Part shown: piece by piece, positions 17,901 to 26,657 of the stretch | Position numbering within the stretch: position 1 is the first letter of the stretch | Layout: each line of letters opens with the position of its first letter | Source: Chitinophagales bacterium | GTDB lineage: Bacteria; Bacteroidota; Bacteroidia; Chitinophagales; Saprospiraceae | Assembly: GCA_026928325.1 (NCBI GenBank) | Contig: JAIXKS010000047.1 | Coordinates: 1 to 52,190, forward strand | Length of the DNA stretch: 52,190 nt | Direction of reading: 5' to 3' | Notes under the pieces: model-generated | What the model was told of the DNA's origin: nothing | What the model saw: the letters and a program-made list of their open reading frames with translations, nothing else | The model's database searches: none | Position numbers and translations under genes: made by a program

Positions 17901-20900
17901 AAAAAACTCGGTACCTTGTGGACCTTGCCATTTAAAAGTATAGGTACCTTCAACTGGTGCATCCGGAACATTGGCAAAGAGTTTGAGCGTATCACTAGAA
18001 CATAACCCGGATGAATAGGTCGGGTTGAGTGGAAAACTGTTGATTTTGACTAAGGTAGTACATTGATCTTCATTGCCTTGTGCATCTCTTGCTGTTAAAA
18101 TAACATCGATATTGGCACCCAAAAAGCTACAATCAAATTCAGAAGGAGCAACAGATAAGGTTACATCTCCACAATTATCAAAACTTCCGTTATTGATTAA
18201 TTCCGGATCTAAGATCGCATGGATTAGTCCCGAAGGATGTATTTCGATGGCTGCATTTTTACAAATAGCCGTAGGCGGTTCTTGGTCGATTACGTTTATT
18301 TCTAAGGAGCAACTTCCTGTGTTGCCAGCGGCATCTTGGGTTTTTATTTCGACCGTGTTTTTACCACCGTTAAGGGTGATGAAAAAATTTAAAACGTCAT
18401 TTGGAATGGCTTTTTCCGGAATCGTAGTCGCTCCAGACACACTATACGTGAAAGCTGCGTCAGAATAGGATAGTCTCGCTTTAATGTAGGAGATGCGGTC
18501 GATCGTCGCATTGCCACTCAATTCTATACAAGGATTGATACCATTACTACTATTCATAGGGACCGCTAAAAAAGAAATTTGGTTATTTGAAATCCATTGA
18601 TTGAAAAGGTCACGCTCTATGGTGAATGCCGTGATGCTCTTTTTTGTGCATCCTGCATCATTGACGATATTGGTTGCGCCGATGTACGTTCCGTCCGAAG
18701 CATAAATTTCAAAAGACTCACCGGCTTCATTGTTATCTCCAAAAAATTCGACTTCTAAAGTGGCAGGATGGTCAATATAGCGGATAGGAAAGATGTCATT
18801 AAAAACGAGTTGTTTGTTTCGTGCCTCATAGACACCTTTGATAGGATCAAAGGAATAGGAGATATATGTTGCCTCGTCCGATCCCGGAGCTATTCGCGAA
18901 TAAGGGCGATTGCCTGCACAATTTTCTAGGGTTGTAAAGTTGATAGGAATACTGATTTCGTCGGTACATACGCCTAAAGCAAGCACAGAAGAAATGTCGG
19001 ATGGACAATGGATTTGAGGTGCAATTTGATCGATAACTTCTATCGTTTTTGAACATGTAGCTATGTTATGAGCACAATCGATGACTATAAAGTCGATTTT
19101 GTTGATGCCTTGTTGTAAGACCAATTCAATTGAATCCGCATGTGTATATTGTATCGTATCCGAACTATTTAAAATATAGTAGGTTCTAATCCCGTCTTTA
19201 ACACCTATATCGAAACTTAGACTTACCTCAATGGTACTTTTGCCGCAGATATTATTAATCGAAAAAACTGGATCTCCTTGGATTACATTAGGTTCGAATC
19301 TGATATCAATATATCCATCTTGAACCCAATCTTTAATCCTTTCTTTATTTAAGATCACATCAAAACTCACGGATGAACATTGCATCGGACCTCTCGGTGA
19401 AATTCCTACGAAAGTGCCATCTTCATCGTAAATATTAAAATATTCAGTAGGATCGTCGATGTCTAAATTGACGAGTTTTACCTGTATAATGCCGTCTTCA
19501 AATGGATAATCCAAATGTGGATTAAATGGCCCGATATGGACCGTTACTGGATCAAAAATCGCTTCTGGTCCTGGAGGATCTTGTGACGTAAGTTCTGTAA
19601 TGATTTTTTGCGTGATGGTTGGCGTAGTTGACACACAATCATCGGTGATTTCAGGTGTTTTAACCTTGACTAAAGGTTGGCATTCCTCTGTACTTATCGT
19701 GATTGTACCTTCTGAACATGCTGTGATTTCAGGTGCGGTGATGTCTTGGATGCCAAAAATAGCTGGTGTAACACTTACATTGCCACAAGAGTCATAGTAA
19801 ACGAAATCGACTTCTGCATACCTGAGCCAACCCTCAAGACCGGACGGACAAGTTAATGGAGGCATCACGGTAGGCGTTATTCCTGGAAATGTACTAAGAT
19901 CGTTCGCATCGTAAGAACCTTTCATTGCCGCAAAGGCATAGATAGCGCCACAGACTGGACTTGCTTCTGAACCACCCATGTCAAGTACCCACTCATAAAA
20001 CCGACCATCGAGATTTGCCAAGTCGTCGCATGCTAAAGCAACATTTTGTGCCGGTTGGATGATGACGGGTTTTAGGTTTTCTTTTACGACGATTTGTTGC
20101 TGATATTGGGCTGTTTGTAGGCAAACATCAGCAACAGTATAAGTTCTCGTGATGACTTTTGAACATTGTCCATCCATCAAATCATCTGTAAATGTGACTG
20201 TCGTAATCGAGCAATTGTCTCTAAAAATGCCGAATATGCTATCTTGTTTTATTTCAAATTCAGCACAACTTAGCGTGATGTCGTCTAATTCTTCGATTTG
20301 AGGCGCAAGCGTATCACGGACGATTATAGTTTGGCTCTGTGACGTGGCATTACCACATTTGTCCTGAACGGTCCAAGTTCTTACGATTTCATAGTTGTAA
20401 TAATCACAAGAGGATTCATCTCCGGCTTGAGTAGATACTTCTTCGAGTGTCGGTGTTAAATTCGATGAACACCCATCCAAAACTTCGGGTGCGATTGCTG
20501 TAGGAATGCTTTGACATGAAACGGTTACATCTTCAGGAAAATTTAAAAATATCGGACTAATCGTATCGATAACACTAAAGGAAGTTGTACCCGGTGTTAT
20601 ACTTTGATTCTGACAATCATCTTTGACAAAAAAGTTGATTTTCATGGTCCATGCACACGTTCCATCCGGGATTCTTGGGTAGGGACCATTGGCGATATTG
20701 CCACTTCCCGATGATATCTGGACATTATCTACAAAAAAACCATACGTAAAAGTCGTCCATACTACACTATCCGAACATGCGTCTGTTGCTACATATCCTC
20801 CCTTGTCTTTTATCCATGCTATCAGCGTATCTCGGATGTAATTATGACAAGCGTATTGAACATTAGGCACGTAATTGAACGTAGGAGCACTCGTATCTAT

Positions 20901-21263
20901 CGTATAAAATGAAGCTGTATCGGGTTCGCTGATATTGCCGGAAGCGTCAATAGCTGAAAAAATCACTTCGACATATTGTGTATTTCCGCAAAGCGTTCCT
21001 TTGGAGTTATTGAAAATCTCCATGGCTTCTCCTAATGAGATGTTCGTGATAATATCGTAGATCCCAGAATTGTCTTCAAATTCTGCACCCGCAGCGAGGT
21101 TGAACCAAGCAGTCAATTTTTCATTTAATTGCGTTGCTTTACCACATTCAAAGGAAGTATCTCGAGCAGGCTTTAGCAAAATAGGAGGAATCGTATCCTG
21201 TCCGTAAGAATAAAACTGTGAAAAAATGAGTATAATAAGAGCGATACTTCGAATTAGAGGCAT
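14943..21263 (-). CDS. giant T9SS type B adhesin (HYR/Ig-like repeats)
   Basis: At 2106 residues this is the largest protein in the window. A signal peptide (about 1-20) is followed by HYR-type repeats with the pattern DTxxPxI...SCxxI...C (about 25-1060), two related jelly-roll-like inserts (near 560-690 and 800-940), then about ten Ig/PKD-like repeats containing GPxG or WxGP (about 1080-1940). The C-terminus (from about 2020, IFTPNNDGINDYF, then VFNEWGVEVYS and LPAGTYFYVVELGD) is the gliding-motility-associated type B T9SS sorting domain. Cysteine pairs recur in each repeat, suggesting disulfides. It is probably a SprB-like surface adhesin for gliding or attachment. It is transcribed first, with the PorP/SprF and OmpA genes downstream by 1-4 base overlaps. 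Confidence 0.93.
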   Translation of the reverse strand: MPLIRSIALIILIFSQFYSYGQDTIPPILLKPARDTSFECGKATQLNEKLTAWFNLAAGAEFEDNSGIYDIITNISLGEAMEIFNNSKGTLCGNTQYVEVIFSAIDASGNISEPDTASFYTIDTSAPTFNYVPNVQYACHNYIRDTLIAWIKDKGGYVATDACSDSVVWTTFTYGFFVDNVQISSGSGNIANGPYPRIPDGTCAWTMKINFFVKDDCQNQSITPGTTSFSVIDTISPIFLNFPEDVTVSCQSIPTAIAPEVLDGCSSNLTPTLEEVSTQAGDESSCDYYNYEIVRTWTVQDKCGNATSQSQTIIVRDTLAPQIEELDDITLSCAEFEIKQDSIFGIFRDNCSITTVTFTDDLMDGQCSKVITRTYTVADVCLQTAQYQQQIVVKENLKPVIIQPAQNVALACDDLANLDGRFYEWVLDMGGSEASPVCGAIYAFAAMKGSYDANDLSTFPGITPTVMPPLTCPSGLEGWLRYAEVDFVYYDSCGNVSVTPAIFGIQDITAPEITACSEGTITISTEECQPLVKVKTPEITDDCVSTTPTITQKIITELTSQDPPGPEAIFDPVTVHIGPFNPHLDYPFEDGIIQVKLVNLDIDDPTEYFNIYDEDGTFVGISPRGPMQCSSVSFDVILNKERIKDWVQDGYIDIRFEPNVIQGDPVFSINNICGKSTIEVSLSFDIGVKDGIRTYYILNSSDTIQYTHADSIELVLQQGINKIDFIVIDCAHNIATCSKTIEVIDQIAPQIHCPSDISSVLALGVCTDEISIPINFTTLENCAGNRPYSRIAPGSDEATYISYSFDPIKGVYEARNKQLVFNDIFPIRYIDHPATLEVEFFGDNNEAGESFEIYASDGTYIGATNIVNDAGCTKKSITAFTIERDLFNQWISNNQISFLAVPMNSSNGINPCIELSGNATIDRISYIKARLSYSDAAFTYSVSGATTIPEKAIPNDVLNFFITLNGGKNTVEIKTQDAAGNTGSCSLEINVIDQEPPTAICKNAAIEIHPSGLIHAILDPELINNGSFDNCGDVTLSVAPSEFDCSFLGANIDVILTARDAQGNEDQCTTLVKINSFPLNPTYSSGLCSSDTLKLFANVPDAPVEGTYTFKWQGPQGTEFFTENPVIPNPDERFNGTYTLTVTGFNGCTAVGSVLVNVKPLTNPEISTSLATVCTGTEVILSGTAYNGDVFYDWFEGIYPTGVLLGTTRNPDLVITPAISGPHFYYMIARNPDCSSNPSPLLKITVEEIPQAVVKDIFQSPCEGGQIVLSSTTNNPKYTYEWTGPGGYTATGSNPPPIKNINEDHAGDYLLIVKNGTCVSDTAITRVTILESPATPIITGLDIICEGEVFSLIATQSPGAEKYEWYKNGVLFTTTQDNSLIIPNAQTSLQGDWTVTAFKGNCTSPQSSVKFVGVDAILQIGVINSGPVCQGDSVTLQATFVPNVTYKWSGPVSNIPDVYNPIIPGIPGDYSVTITTPTGCKNNANTTVSLIAVPEITALSSDELPCLKNSDTIRLLPSVFPNSDQYKYQWTGPDNFNSNDKHAYVTDLSIQKNGKYTLVVYNGKCPSEPYSIDLEFNITPETPTIIAPDSFCEGDSIKLEVSGAISGAVYEWSTPKGTLVLNNSFLNIPDINSSYAGSYSVRINGSGCISSFSPAIQLTIRKKPSTPVIDFNALVCYGDSIFLKVQEAEGVNYHWSGPNNTDFAGDSWIIPSSTKINSGLYTVVAEINGCKSLPAQQVNISVRDEIKTPQSNDDTFTICGTQDATLEVCIQNSTLTPDATYTILDVIDQQILAQGKNACQTIPNIMDLGPGTFFLSIQATVGGCHSLPSDNLVLNINTPPDLKATAVEKNIIVCPGENARLIALHGPPQVDIKWTASRPEIIIDDIHAISPNISGLSPGNNVIYLDYSVNGCPEFSRDTVRIYAEFEPDAEDDYYHIQYGSQQLFQVLANDLFPAESQITIIKQPDYGSVKVDGQHIVFTPDVRSIKAVSFTYRVCASFCDFLCSEATVYITFDEDIECLVPTIFTPNNDGINDYFIIPCLETGKFPNNRVTVFNEWGVEVYSAKQYKNDWSGNYGSSPLPAGTYFYVVELGDNSKPINGFLILQR

Positions 21264-21317
21264 ATCAGAAATCTCAGGTTATGGTATTAAATTGGATACA
21301 ACTAAAGGTATCAAGGG

Positions 21318-21325
21318 CAAAGATA
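21318..21325 (-). promoter_or_regulatory. promoter -7 box of the adhesin operon
   Basis: Minus strand TATCTTTG, 54 bases before the adhesin ATG. Probably drives adhesin, PorP/SprF and PD40-OmpA together. Confidence 0.65.
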
Positions 21326-21410
21326 AACCAAAATTATCAGTTGAATGTGTTAAAATCTGGCTTTAACATCATTTTTATAATACTTTTTTATGAATATGAG
21401 CCTGAATGAG

Positions 21411-22469
21411 TTACCCTTTTTCTTCGATGTATATTTCTTCTTCCTTGTTGTAGAGGATAGACAATACATTGTAAAAAATAACAGCAGAAAGTAAGACGAA
21501 GTAATAGGTAAACAGTCTCCATACGGAAACAATCAGGAAGGATAATTCCTCAGGAATGGTCTTTCCGAAAATAAGCAAAAAGGCGGCTTCGGCACCTCCT
21601 GTAGCTCCCGGCGTTGGTACGAGCAACATAGTAACATAGACGACCCATTGCCTCAAATAGATCTGTATGGCTTCAAATTGAATACCGAAGGCGTGGAGTA
21701 CAACGATTAAGACTGAAAACTTAGCCATCCATTGAAAAAACAACATAATCAGGCTAAATGCCATGAATTTTTTACCAGACTTTAGCGCACGTTTAAAATT
21801 GGATTTGAGATCAGTCCAACTCTCGTTTATTTTAATTTTTAATTTGAGAATTTTAGTTTTTATGCCTTGAGGTAAGTAGGTCCACAATCTAAATTTAGTG
21901 GGAATCTTGTTGAGCCTTAACATAGTTATATAGAGCGTAAGTAGGGCAATGATGATAATCAAAGTAAGGAGATGTTCCGAAATCAGAGCTTGTAGTGCCT
22001 GCCCTACATCACCCATTACGCCGATCGAAAAGAAGGTAGCAAGTAGAATGCCGGTCGTATAGAAAATAATATCTTCTATTACACCATAAGTTAGCAAAAA
22101 GCCTGCGCTGCCGGCGGAAAAGCCATAATTGAGCAATAATGCAGCTTTTACCGGTGCGCCTCCGATGGCTGTGGGACTCAATGCAGAAGCAAGTTCTGAA
22201 GTTATGACAATCTTGAGCAACGTTCGATAATTAATTTTTTCCTTCAGAAACTTTGACCATACATATACTCGTAGGGCGTACAATATCCATGGCGTAAACA
22301 ATAAGGCTATGATGATAATGATGTGGAAAAAACTTAACCGTTGGAGATAGCTGAGCAGGCTTCGTTCGGTGGTAAACAAGACAAAAAGTATATGGGCTCC
22401 AACTCCAATACTTATAAATATAATAAGCCTATTGATGATTTTTTTGAAATTAAGCTTCTTCTCGGCCAT
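21411..22469 (-). CDS. lysylphosphatidylglycerol synthase TM-region (flippase-like) protein
   Basis: The 352-residue integral membrane protein has about eight hydrophobic segments. It carries the family motifs ALSPTAIGGAPVKAALL and the late PTPGATGGAEAAFLLIFGKTIPEE, typical of the UPF0104/LPG_synthase_TM family. There is no C-terminal aminoacyl-transferase domain, so it is not a full MprF; such stand-alone proteins may act as lipid transporters, but the substrate is unknown. It lies upstream of the adhesin operon on the same strand with 147 bases between, including that operon's promoter, so it is probably a separate unit. Confidence 0.88.
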   Translation of the reverse strand: MAEKKLNFKKIINRLIIFISIGVGAHILFVLFTTERSLLSYLQRLSFFHIIIIIALLFTPWILYALRVYVWSKFLKEKINYRTLLKIVITSELASALSPTAIGGAPVKAALLLNYGFSAGSAGFLLTYGVIEDIIFYTTGILLATFFSIGVMGDVGQALQALISEHLLTLIIIIALLTLYITMLRLNKIPTKFRLWTYLPQGIKTKILKLKIKINESWTDLKSNFKRALKSGKKFMAFSLIMLFFQWMAKFSVLIVVLHAFGIQFEAIQIYLRQWVVYVTMLLVPTPGATGGAEAAFLLIFGKTIPEELSFLIVSVWRLFTYYFVLLSAVIFYNVLSILYNKEEEIYIEEKG

Positions 22470-22527
22470 ATTCCGCTAGGCTTTTTATATTTTCGTTTAA
22501 AAAACAATAATAATAGTCAGTTTTAGG

Positions 22528-22535
22528 ACAAATCT
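22528..22535 (-). promoter_or_regulatory. promoter -7 box of the LPG-synthase-like gene
   Basis: Minus strand TAGATTTG, full match to TAnnTTTG, 58 bases upstream of the ATG. It lies in the 335-base divergent gap, which holds this and the promoter at 22696 and nothing else recognised. Confidence 0.5.
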
Positions 22536-22695
22536 ACTATTTAAGCGTTAATTCGTTTTAAAAAACACAAAATTGTAAATAAAAATTCTTAAAATTGCAC
22601 TATGTTACAACGAGTTAAGAAGATTTATTGATAATATTATTACAAATGTACGTATTGTTTTTATCTTGAATCTCGTTATCTTGTATAAATATTTT

Positions 22696-22703
22696 TATCT
22701 TTG
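22696..22703 (+). promoter_or_regulatory. promoter -7 box of the PKD surface-protein gene
   Basis: Exact TATCTTTG, about 100 bases before the ATG at 22805, leaving a leader of about 95 bases. No -33 TTG at the canonical distance. Confidence 0.55.
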
Positions 22704-22804
22704 AATTGAATTAAACAAATGACACAGTTTTACAATGGTTTTGACATAATCAATGACTAACAACCAAGGGTCTGTATTATTTGTTGCATAATGCAAATAT
22801 TAAC

Positions 22805-25081
22805 ATGAGGAGCAAAAAAATTAGGGTTATCGATTTTCTTTGGATGGTATTCATAGTTCTCTTGCCAAGTGTGAGTTATGGACTACATATCATAGGTGGC
22901 GATGTTGTATATCGTTGCCTAGGCATCAATTCAGATCGAAATGAAGTTCGATACGAAATAACTTTCACGATGTATCGAGATTCTAAAAGTCAAGGTGCTG
23001 ATTTTGATAATCCTGCCAATTTCGGTATATACAGAGGCGCCGGCAATAGTTGGAAATATGTCAGGACGATTACCAATATCTATGTTAAAGATAAAAAAGA
23101 CATTGACATCAATAATGAAAACCCGTGCATTTTAGTTCCCGCTAATGTCGGTGTGCAAAGTGGAACGTATAAATTTGAAGTGACGCTTCCTATCATTGAC
23201 GAGTCTTATATGATCTCGTTTCAACGATGTTGTAGAAATAATACCGTGTTAAACCTCGTAGATCCGGGAGGAACAGGAGCTGCTTTTACTACCGAAATTA
23301 CGCCGGAAGCCCAGCGTGTTTGTAACAATAGCCCTGTATTCTCGAGCTTTCCACCGGTAGTGATTTGTGTGAATAGACCGATTAACTTCAACCATTCCGC
23401 TACGGATGTGGATGGAGATAGCTTGGTGTATGAGTTCTGCGCACCATTGACAGCGGGTGGTTCGGAAGGAACAAATGGAGGAAATGCTCAATCATGCAAT
23501 GGAGTCACACCCAATCCTAGTAGATGCCCACCTCCTTATAGAGAAGTAACTTTTAGAGCGCCTAATTATTCCTTTGATAAACCTATGGCTGGAGATCCGC
23601 TCGTGTATATTGATGCGGAAACGGGTCTTATCGACGGCTCACCAAATGTCATCGGCCAGTATGTAGTCGGTGTTTGTGTAAAGGAATACAGAAATGGTGT
23701 TTTGTTATCTTCCTTACGGCGAGATTTCCAGTTTAATGTTACAACTTGCGAGCAGGCAGTTCATGCCGATATCAAGGCCTCTTTTAAGGATGGTCAAGAT
23801 TTTACGATCAATAGCTGTGGCAATCAAACGGTAGATTTTAAAAATTTAAGCACAGACATCAAATATATCAAATCCTATAGCTGGGAATTTGATATCCATG
23901 GGAAGATTGAGACGCTTTCTAGTCGAGACGCAACATTTACATTTCCGGGAGTAGGCACTTATAATGCTACTATGATTTTGAATAGGGATTTAGCAGGTGC
24001 ATCCGAATGTATCGATACGGCTAATATCACGATTAATATCTATCCATCCATAGACGCTGATTTTTCATTCAAATACGATACCTGCATATCAGGACCGGTT
24101 GTCTTTAAAGACTTATCTGTTAGTGGTGCCGGCCCTATTGAGCGTTGGGATTGGAATTTTGGCGAAGGTAAATCGTCGGTTAAAGATCCTGCTTTTGAAT
24201 TTGAACTTCCCGGAGATAAGATTGTTCGACTGATTGCTGAGGATATTAATAGTTGCCGAGATACGATTTTTAAAACGATTAATTATTTTCCGGTTCCTGC
24301 TTTGATTGTTATCGAACCTAATACATTTACCGGATGTCAGCCGGCGACGATTACTTTTAACAATCTAAGTTATCCGATTGATGATACCTATACATTGTTG
24401 TGGGATTTTGGAGACCAATCATTTGGAGACGATTTTAGTCCCAATCATTTATATACTGAAACGGGCGTTTATTCTGTAAAATTGCAAATTACTTCTCCTC
24501 TAGGATGTAAGACAGAAAAAACGTGGCGTAATCTCATCAAAATAGTAGATAGCCCTAAAGCCGGTTTTTCATATACGCCGGAAGAACCCAACTTGTTGTT
24601 TAATACAGTGGACTTTAAAGATGAATCTTTTGGTGGCATTGCTTGGCAATGGCATTTTGATACAGTCGGAATATCACTTTTTCAAAATCCTACATTTACG
24701 TTCCGCGATACAGGTACCTATGTCATCGAACAAGTCGTTTTGCACCGAACCGGTTGTACAGATACAGCATATGCGTATATCCAGATATTACCTTATGTCA
24801 ATTATTTGATGCCGAATGCTTTTACACCTAATAGTGATGGTTTGAATGACGAATTTAAACCTGTAGGTTACTTCCAAGGTATCAGTTATTACCATTTGTC
24901 GGTTTGGAATCGTTGGGGCGAACAACTTTTCGAGAGTGATGACCCTAACGTTGGTTGGAATGGGCAACGCAATAATACAGGTGATTTTGCGCCTCCAGGG
25001 GTTTATGCTTATATTTTAGAATATACCAATGGTCTAGGTGAAAGAAAATCCGAAAAAGGCCAGTGTACACTCATTCGGTAA
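22805..25081 (+). CDS. PKD-domain surface protein with T9SS type B sorting domain
   Basis: From the ATG at 22805 the protein has 758 residues; the eight-codon longer start lacks support. A signal peptide (VFIVLLPSVSYG) precedes an N-terminal cadherin-like/HYR domain with HSATDVDGDSLVYEF (near 210) and cysteine-rich loops. Several PKD domains follow with the typical WEFD, WNFGEG, WDFGDQSFGDD and WQWHFD motifs. The C-terminus (MPNAFTPNSDGLNDEF, then VWNRWGEQLFES, PPGVYAYILEY) is a type B T9SS sorting domain. It is probably secreted and attached at the surface. Unlike the other giant protein in the window, it has no adjacent PorP/SprF gene, so it must use one encoded elsewhere. Confidence 0.92.
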   Translation: MRSKKIRVIDFLWMVFIVLLPSVSYGLHIIGGDVVYRCLGINSDRNEVRYEITFTMYRDSKSQGADFDNPANFGIYRGAGNSWKYVRTITNIYVKDKKDIDINNENPCILVPANVGVQSGTYKFEVTLPIIDESYMISFQRCCRNNTVLNLVDPGGTGAAFTTEITPEAQRVCNNSPVFSSFPPVVICVNRPINFNHSATDVDGDSLVYEFCAPLTAGGSEGTNGGNAQSCNGVTPNPSRCPPPYREVTFRAPNYSFDKPMAGDPLVYIDAETGLIDGSPNVIGQYVVGVCVKEYRNGVLLSSLRRDFQFNVTTCEQAVHADIKASFKDGQDFTINSCGNQTVDFKNLSTDIKYIKSYSWEFDIHGKIETLSSRDATFTFPGVGTYNATMILNRDLAGASECIDTANITINIYPSIDADFSFKYDTCISGPVVFKDLSVSGAGPIERWDWNFGEGKSSVKDPAFEFELPGDKIVRLIAEDINSCRDTIFKTINYFPVPALIVIEPNTFTGCQPATITFNNLSYPIDDTYTLLWDFGDQSFGDDFSPNHLYTETGVYSVKLQITSPLGCKTEKTWRNLIKIVDSPKAGFSYTPEEPNLLFNTVDFKDESFGGIAWQWHFDTVGISLFQNPTFTFRDTGTYVIEQVVLHRTGCTDTAYAYIQILPYVNYLMPNAFTPNSDGLNDEFKPVGYFQGISYYHLSVWNRWGEQLFESDDPNVGWNGQRNNTGDFAPPGVYAYILEYTNGLGERKSEKGQCTLIR

Positions 25082-25374
25082 TAGCCGGTTATTAAACAGT
25101 TTTTGGCGAACCTTCTTTATAGAATTGAAAAGACCTTGGGCTTATTGGATTGTCTTTGGTCGTAATATAACTAAATGTGAATAATTCGGATTGAATGTCG
25201 CTTTTGTATAAATGTTTGCTTGTCAGTCGATTATAATGGTTGTATGACCTACTGTAATTAAAATCATTAAAATGAGTGATTTGCCTCATGGAAACATTTT
25301 GTTGTTATAAGTACCTTGCATGTAGAGGAAAAAAGGGAAGTTTTCCTAGATTTATTAACTTTAAATTTATAACA

Positions 25375-26580
25375 ATGAAACGCACATCTATTTATGTTTT
25401 GATTGGTTTTCTTACCATGTTTTTGTATGCTTGTAGTTCTGATGATAGTCCTAAGCCAAGCGCCAATACAGGGTCGGAATTTATCTTTAAGTACGATCCA
25501 TTAAGAGATAATGTCTATGGGGACAAAAGAGGATTCTTTAGAGTGACCTTGAAAAATGATAAGCCGGAAATCAAAAGACTCAATGACTTTTATTCGGGTG
25601 GACATGATTTTGATGTCAATGAGCAAGGTACAGTCGTCTTCACATGTGAAAGTTTGGTGGTACCTTTTGGTGCTCCTAAAAATTCTCGTTTAGCTTATTT
25701 TTCGATTTCTAAACCTGGAGATGTAAAGTTTGTGGCGCCACCGGCAGATCCTAAAGATGGTCATTGGGTTGTAGTTCCAACAGAAACGCCTATTATTTTG
25801 AAAGATGGTCGATTAGTAAATCAGCTCAACTTAGAGAGTGATGTTACTGGCGGAGGAAAAAAGTATCACATGGGTATCTATGACCCTGCAAAAAATAAAT
25901 GGACGATAAGCCCTGATGTTAGTGCACATGTATTGGCACAGCCGGAGCAAGGTACCTATACGACAGCAGGTTTGATTAAAAATAGTACCGCAGTTCTATC
26001 GCCAGATCAAACCAAGGTATATATAACCACACAAGGTTATGGTTATAAATCCGGTGCCATCCAATATGAAAAATTGTTTGTGACATATTATGATTTGACA
26101 ACCAATGATTTTGTAACCGTATTTGCCGGAACGCATACCTTACTTACAGCAACCAACAAGAGTGTTTATTTCACCTATACCAACCGTACACATGCAGTCG
26201 ATATCGTCTCTAAAAAATTAACGCAAGTGGAAGCACAATATGGTGGCGAATTTACAGGTGCGGCGACACACGATGAGATTATTAAAGTATGGAGAAAAGC
26301 CGGCTTAGGTACTTATACGAATAGTGGTGCATCCTTTACATGGAAGCACATCATCAATACAGACAAATTGACGGATAAAACTTATAGAGGACTTGGTAGC
26401 AAGGCATTCTATACAAAAGATGATAAAGAAATCATCTTTGCTGCTACGACAAATTTTGAAACCACTTTTGATGCGGATTTGGCAGTGATGAAGACGGAAT
26501 TAATCGCGAATAATCCTGAACCTGAAGTTTTGTTTACGCTACCTAAAAATTTCAGTTATCACTTCAAGATGTTGAAATAA
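25375..26580 (+). CDS. beta-propeller-like lipoprotein of unknown function
   Basis: From the ATG at 25375 the protein has 401 residues; the longer ORF from 25276 is rejected because its extra 33 residues are basic and cysteine-rich and precede a perfect lipoprotein signal (MKRTSIYVLIGFLTMFLYAC, lipobox LYAC). The mature protein begins SSDDSPKPSA, typical of Bacteroidota lipoproteins. It contains repeated beta-rich segments with FDV, LVVPFGAPKN, SPDQTKVYITTQGYGY and KDDKEIIFAATT that suggest a propeller. Length and pattern recall the DUF4374 group, but I am not sure. It ends at a strong terminator (26617-26657). Confidence 0.8.
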   Translation: MKRTSIYVLIGFLTMFLYACSSDDSPKPSANTGSEFIFKYDPLRDNVYGDKRGFFRVTLKNDKPEIKRLNDFYSGGHDFDVNEQGTVVFTCESLVVPFGAPKNSRLAYFSISKPGDVKFVAPPADPKDGHWVVVPTETPIILKDGRLVNQLNLESDVTGGGKKYHMGIYDPAKNKWTISPDVSAHVLAQPEQGTYTTAGLIKNSTAVLSPDQTKVYITTQGYGYKSGAIQYEKLFVTYYDLTTNDFVTVFAGTHTLLTATNKSVYFTYTNRTHAVDIVSKKLTQVEAQYGGEFTGAATHDEIIKVWRKAGLGTYTNSGASFTWKHIINTDKLTDKTYRGLGSKAFYTKDDKEIIFAATTNFETTFDADLAVMKTELIANNPEPEVLFTLPKNFSYHFKMLK

Positions 26581-26616
26581 CACAAGACGGATATAATAAA
26601 ATTTTGGATATGTACC

Positions 26617-26657
26617 GGCTTCACTTTCTCTTTGTAGATGGTGAAGCCATTTTTTTT
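26617..26657 (+). terminator. Rho-independent terminator after the propeller lipoprotein
   Basis: Stem GGCTTCAC / GTGAAGCC (8 bp) around a 16-base loop, then A and eight T residues. The T-tract overlaps the stop codon of the convergent HAD gene. Confidence 0.8.
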
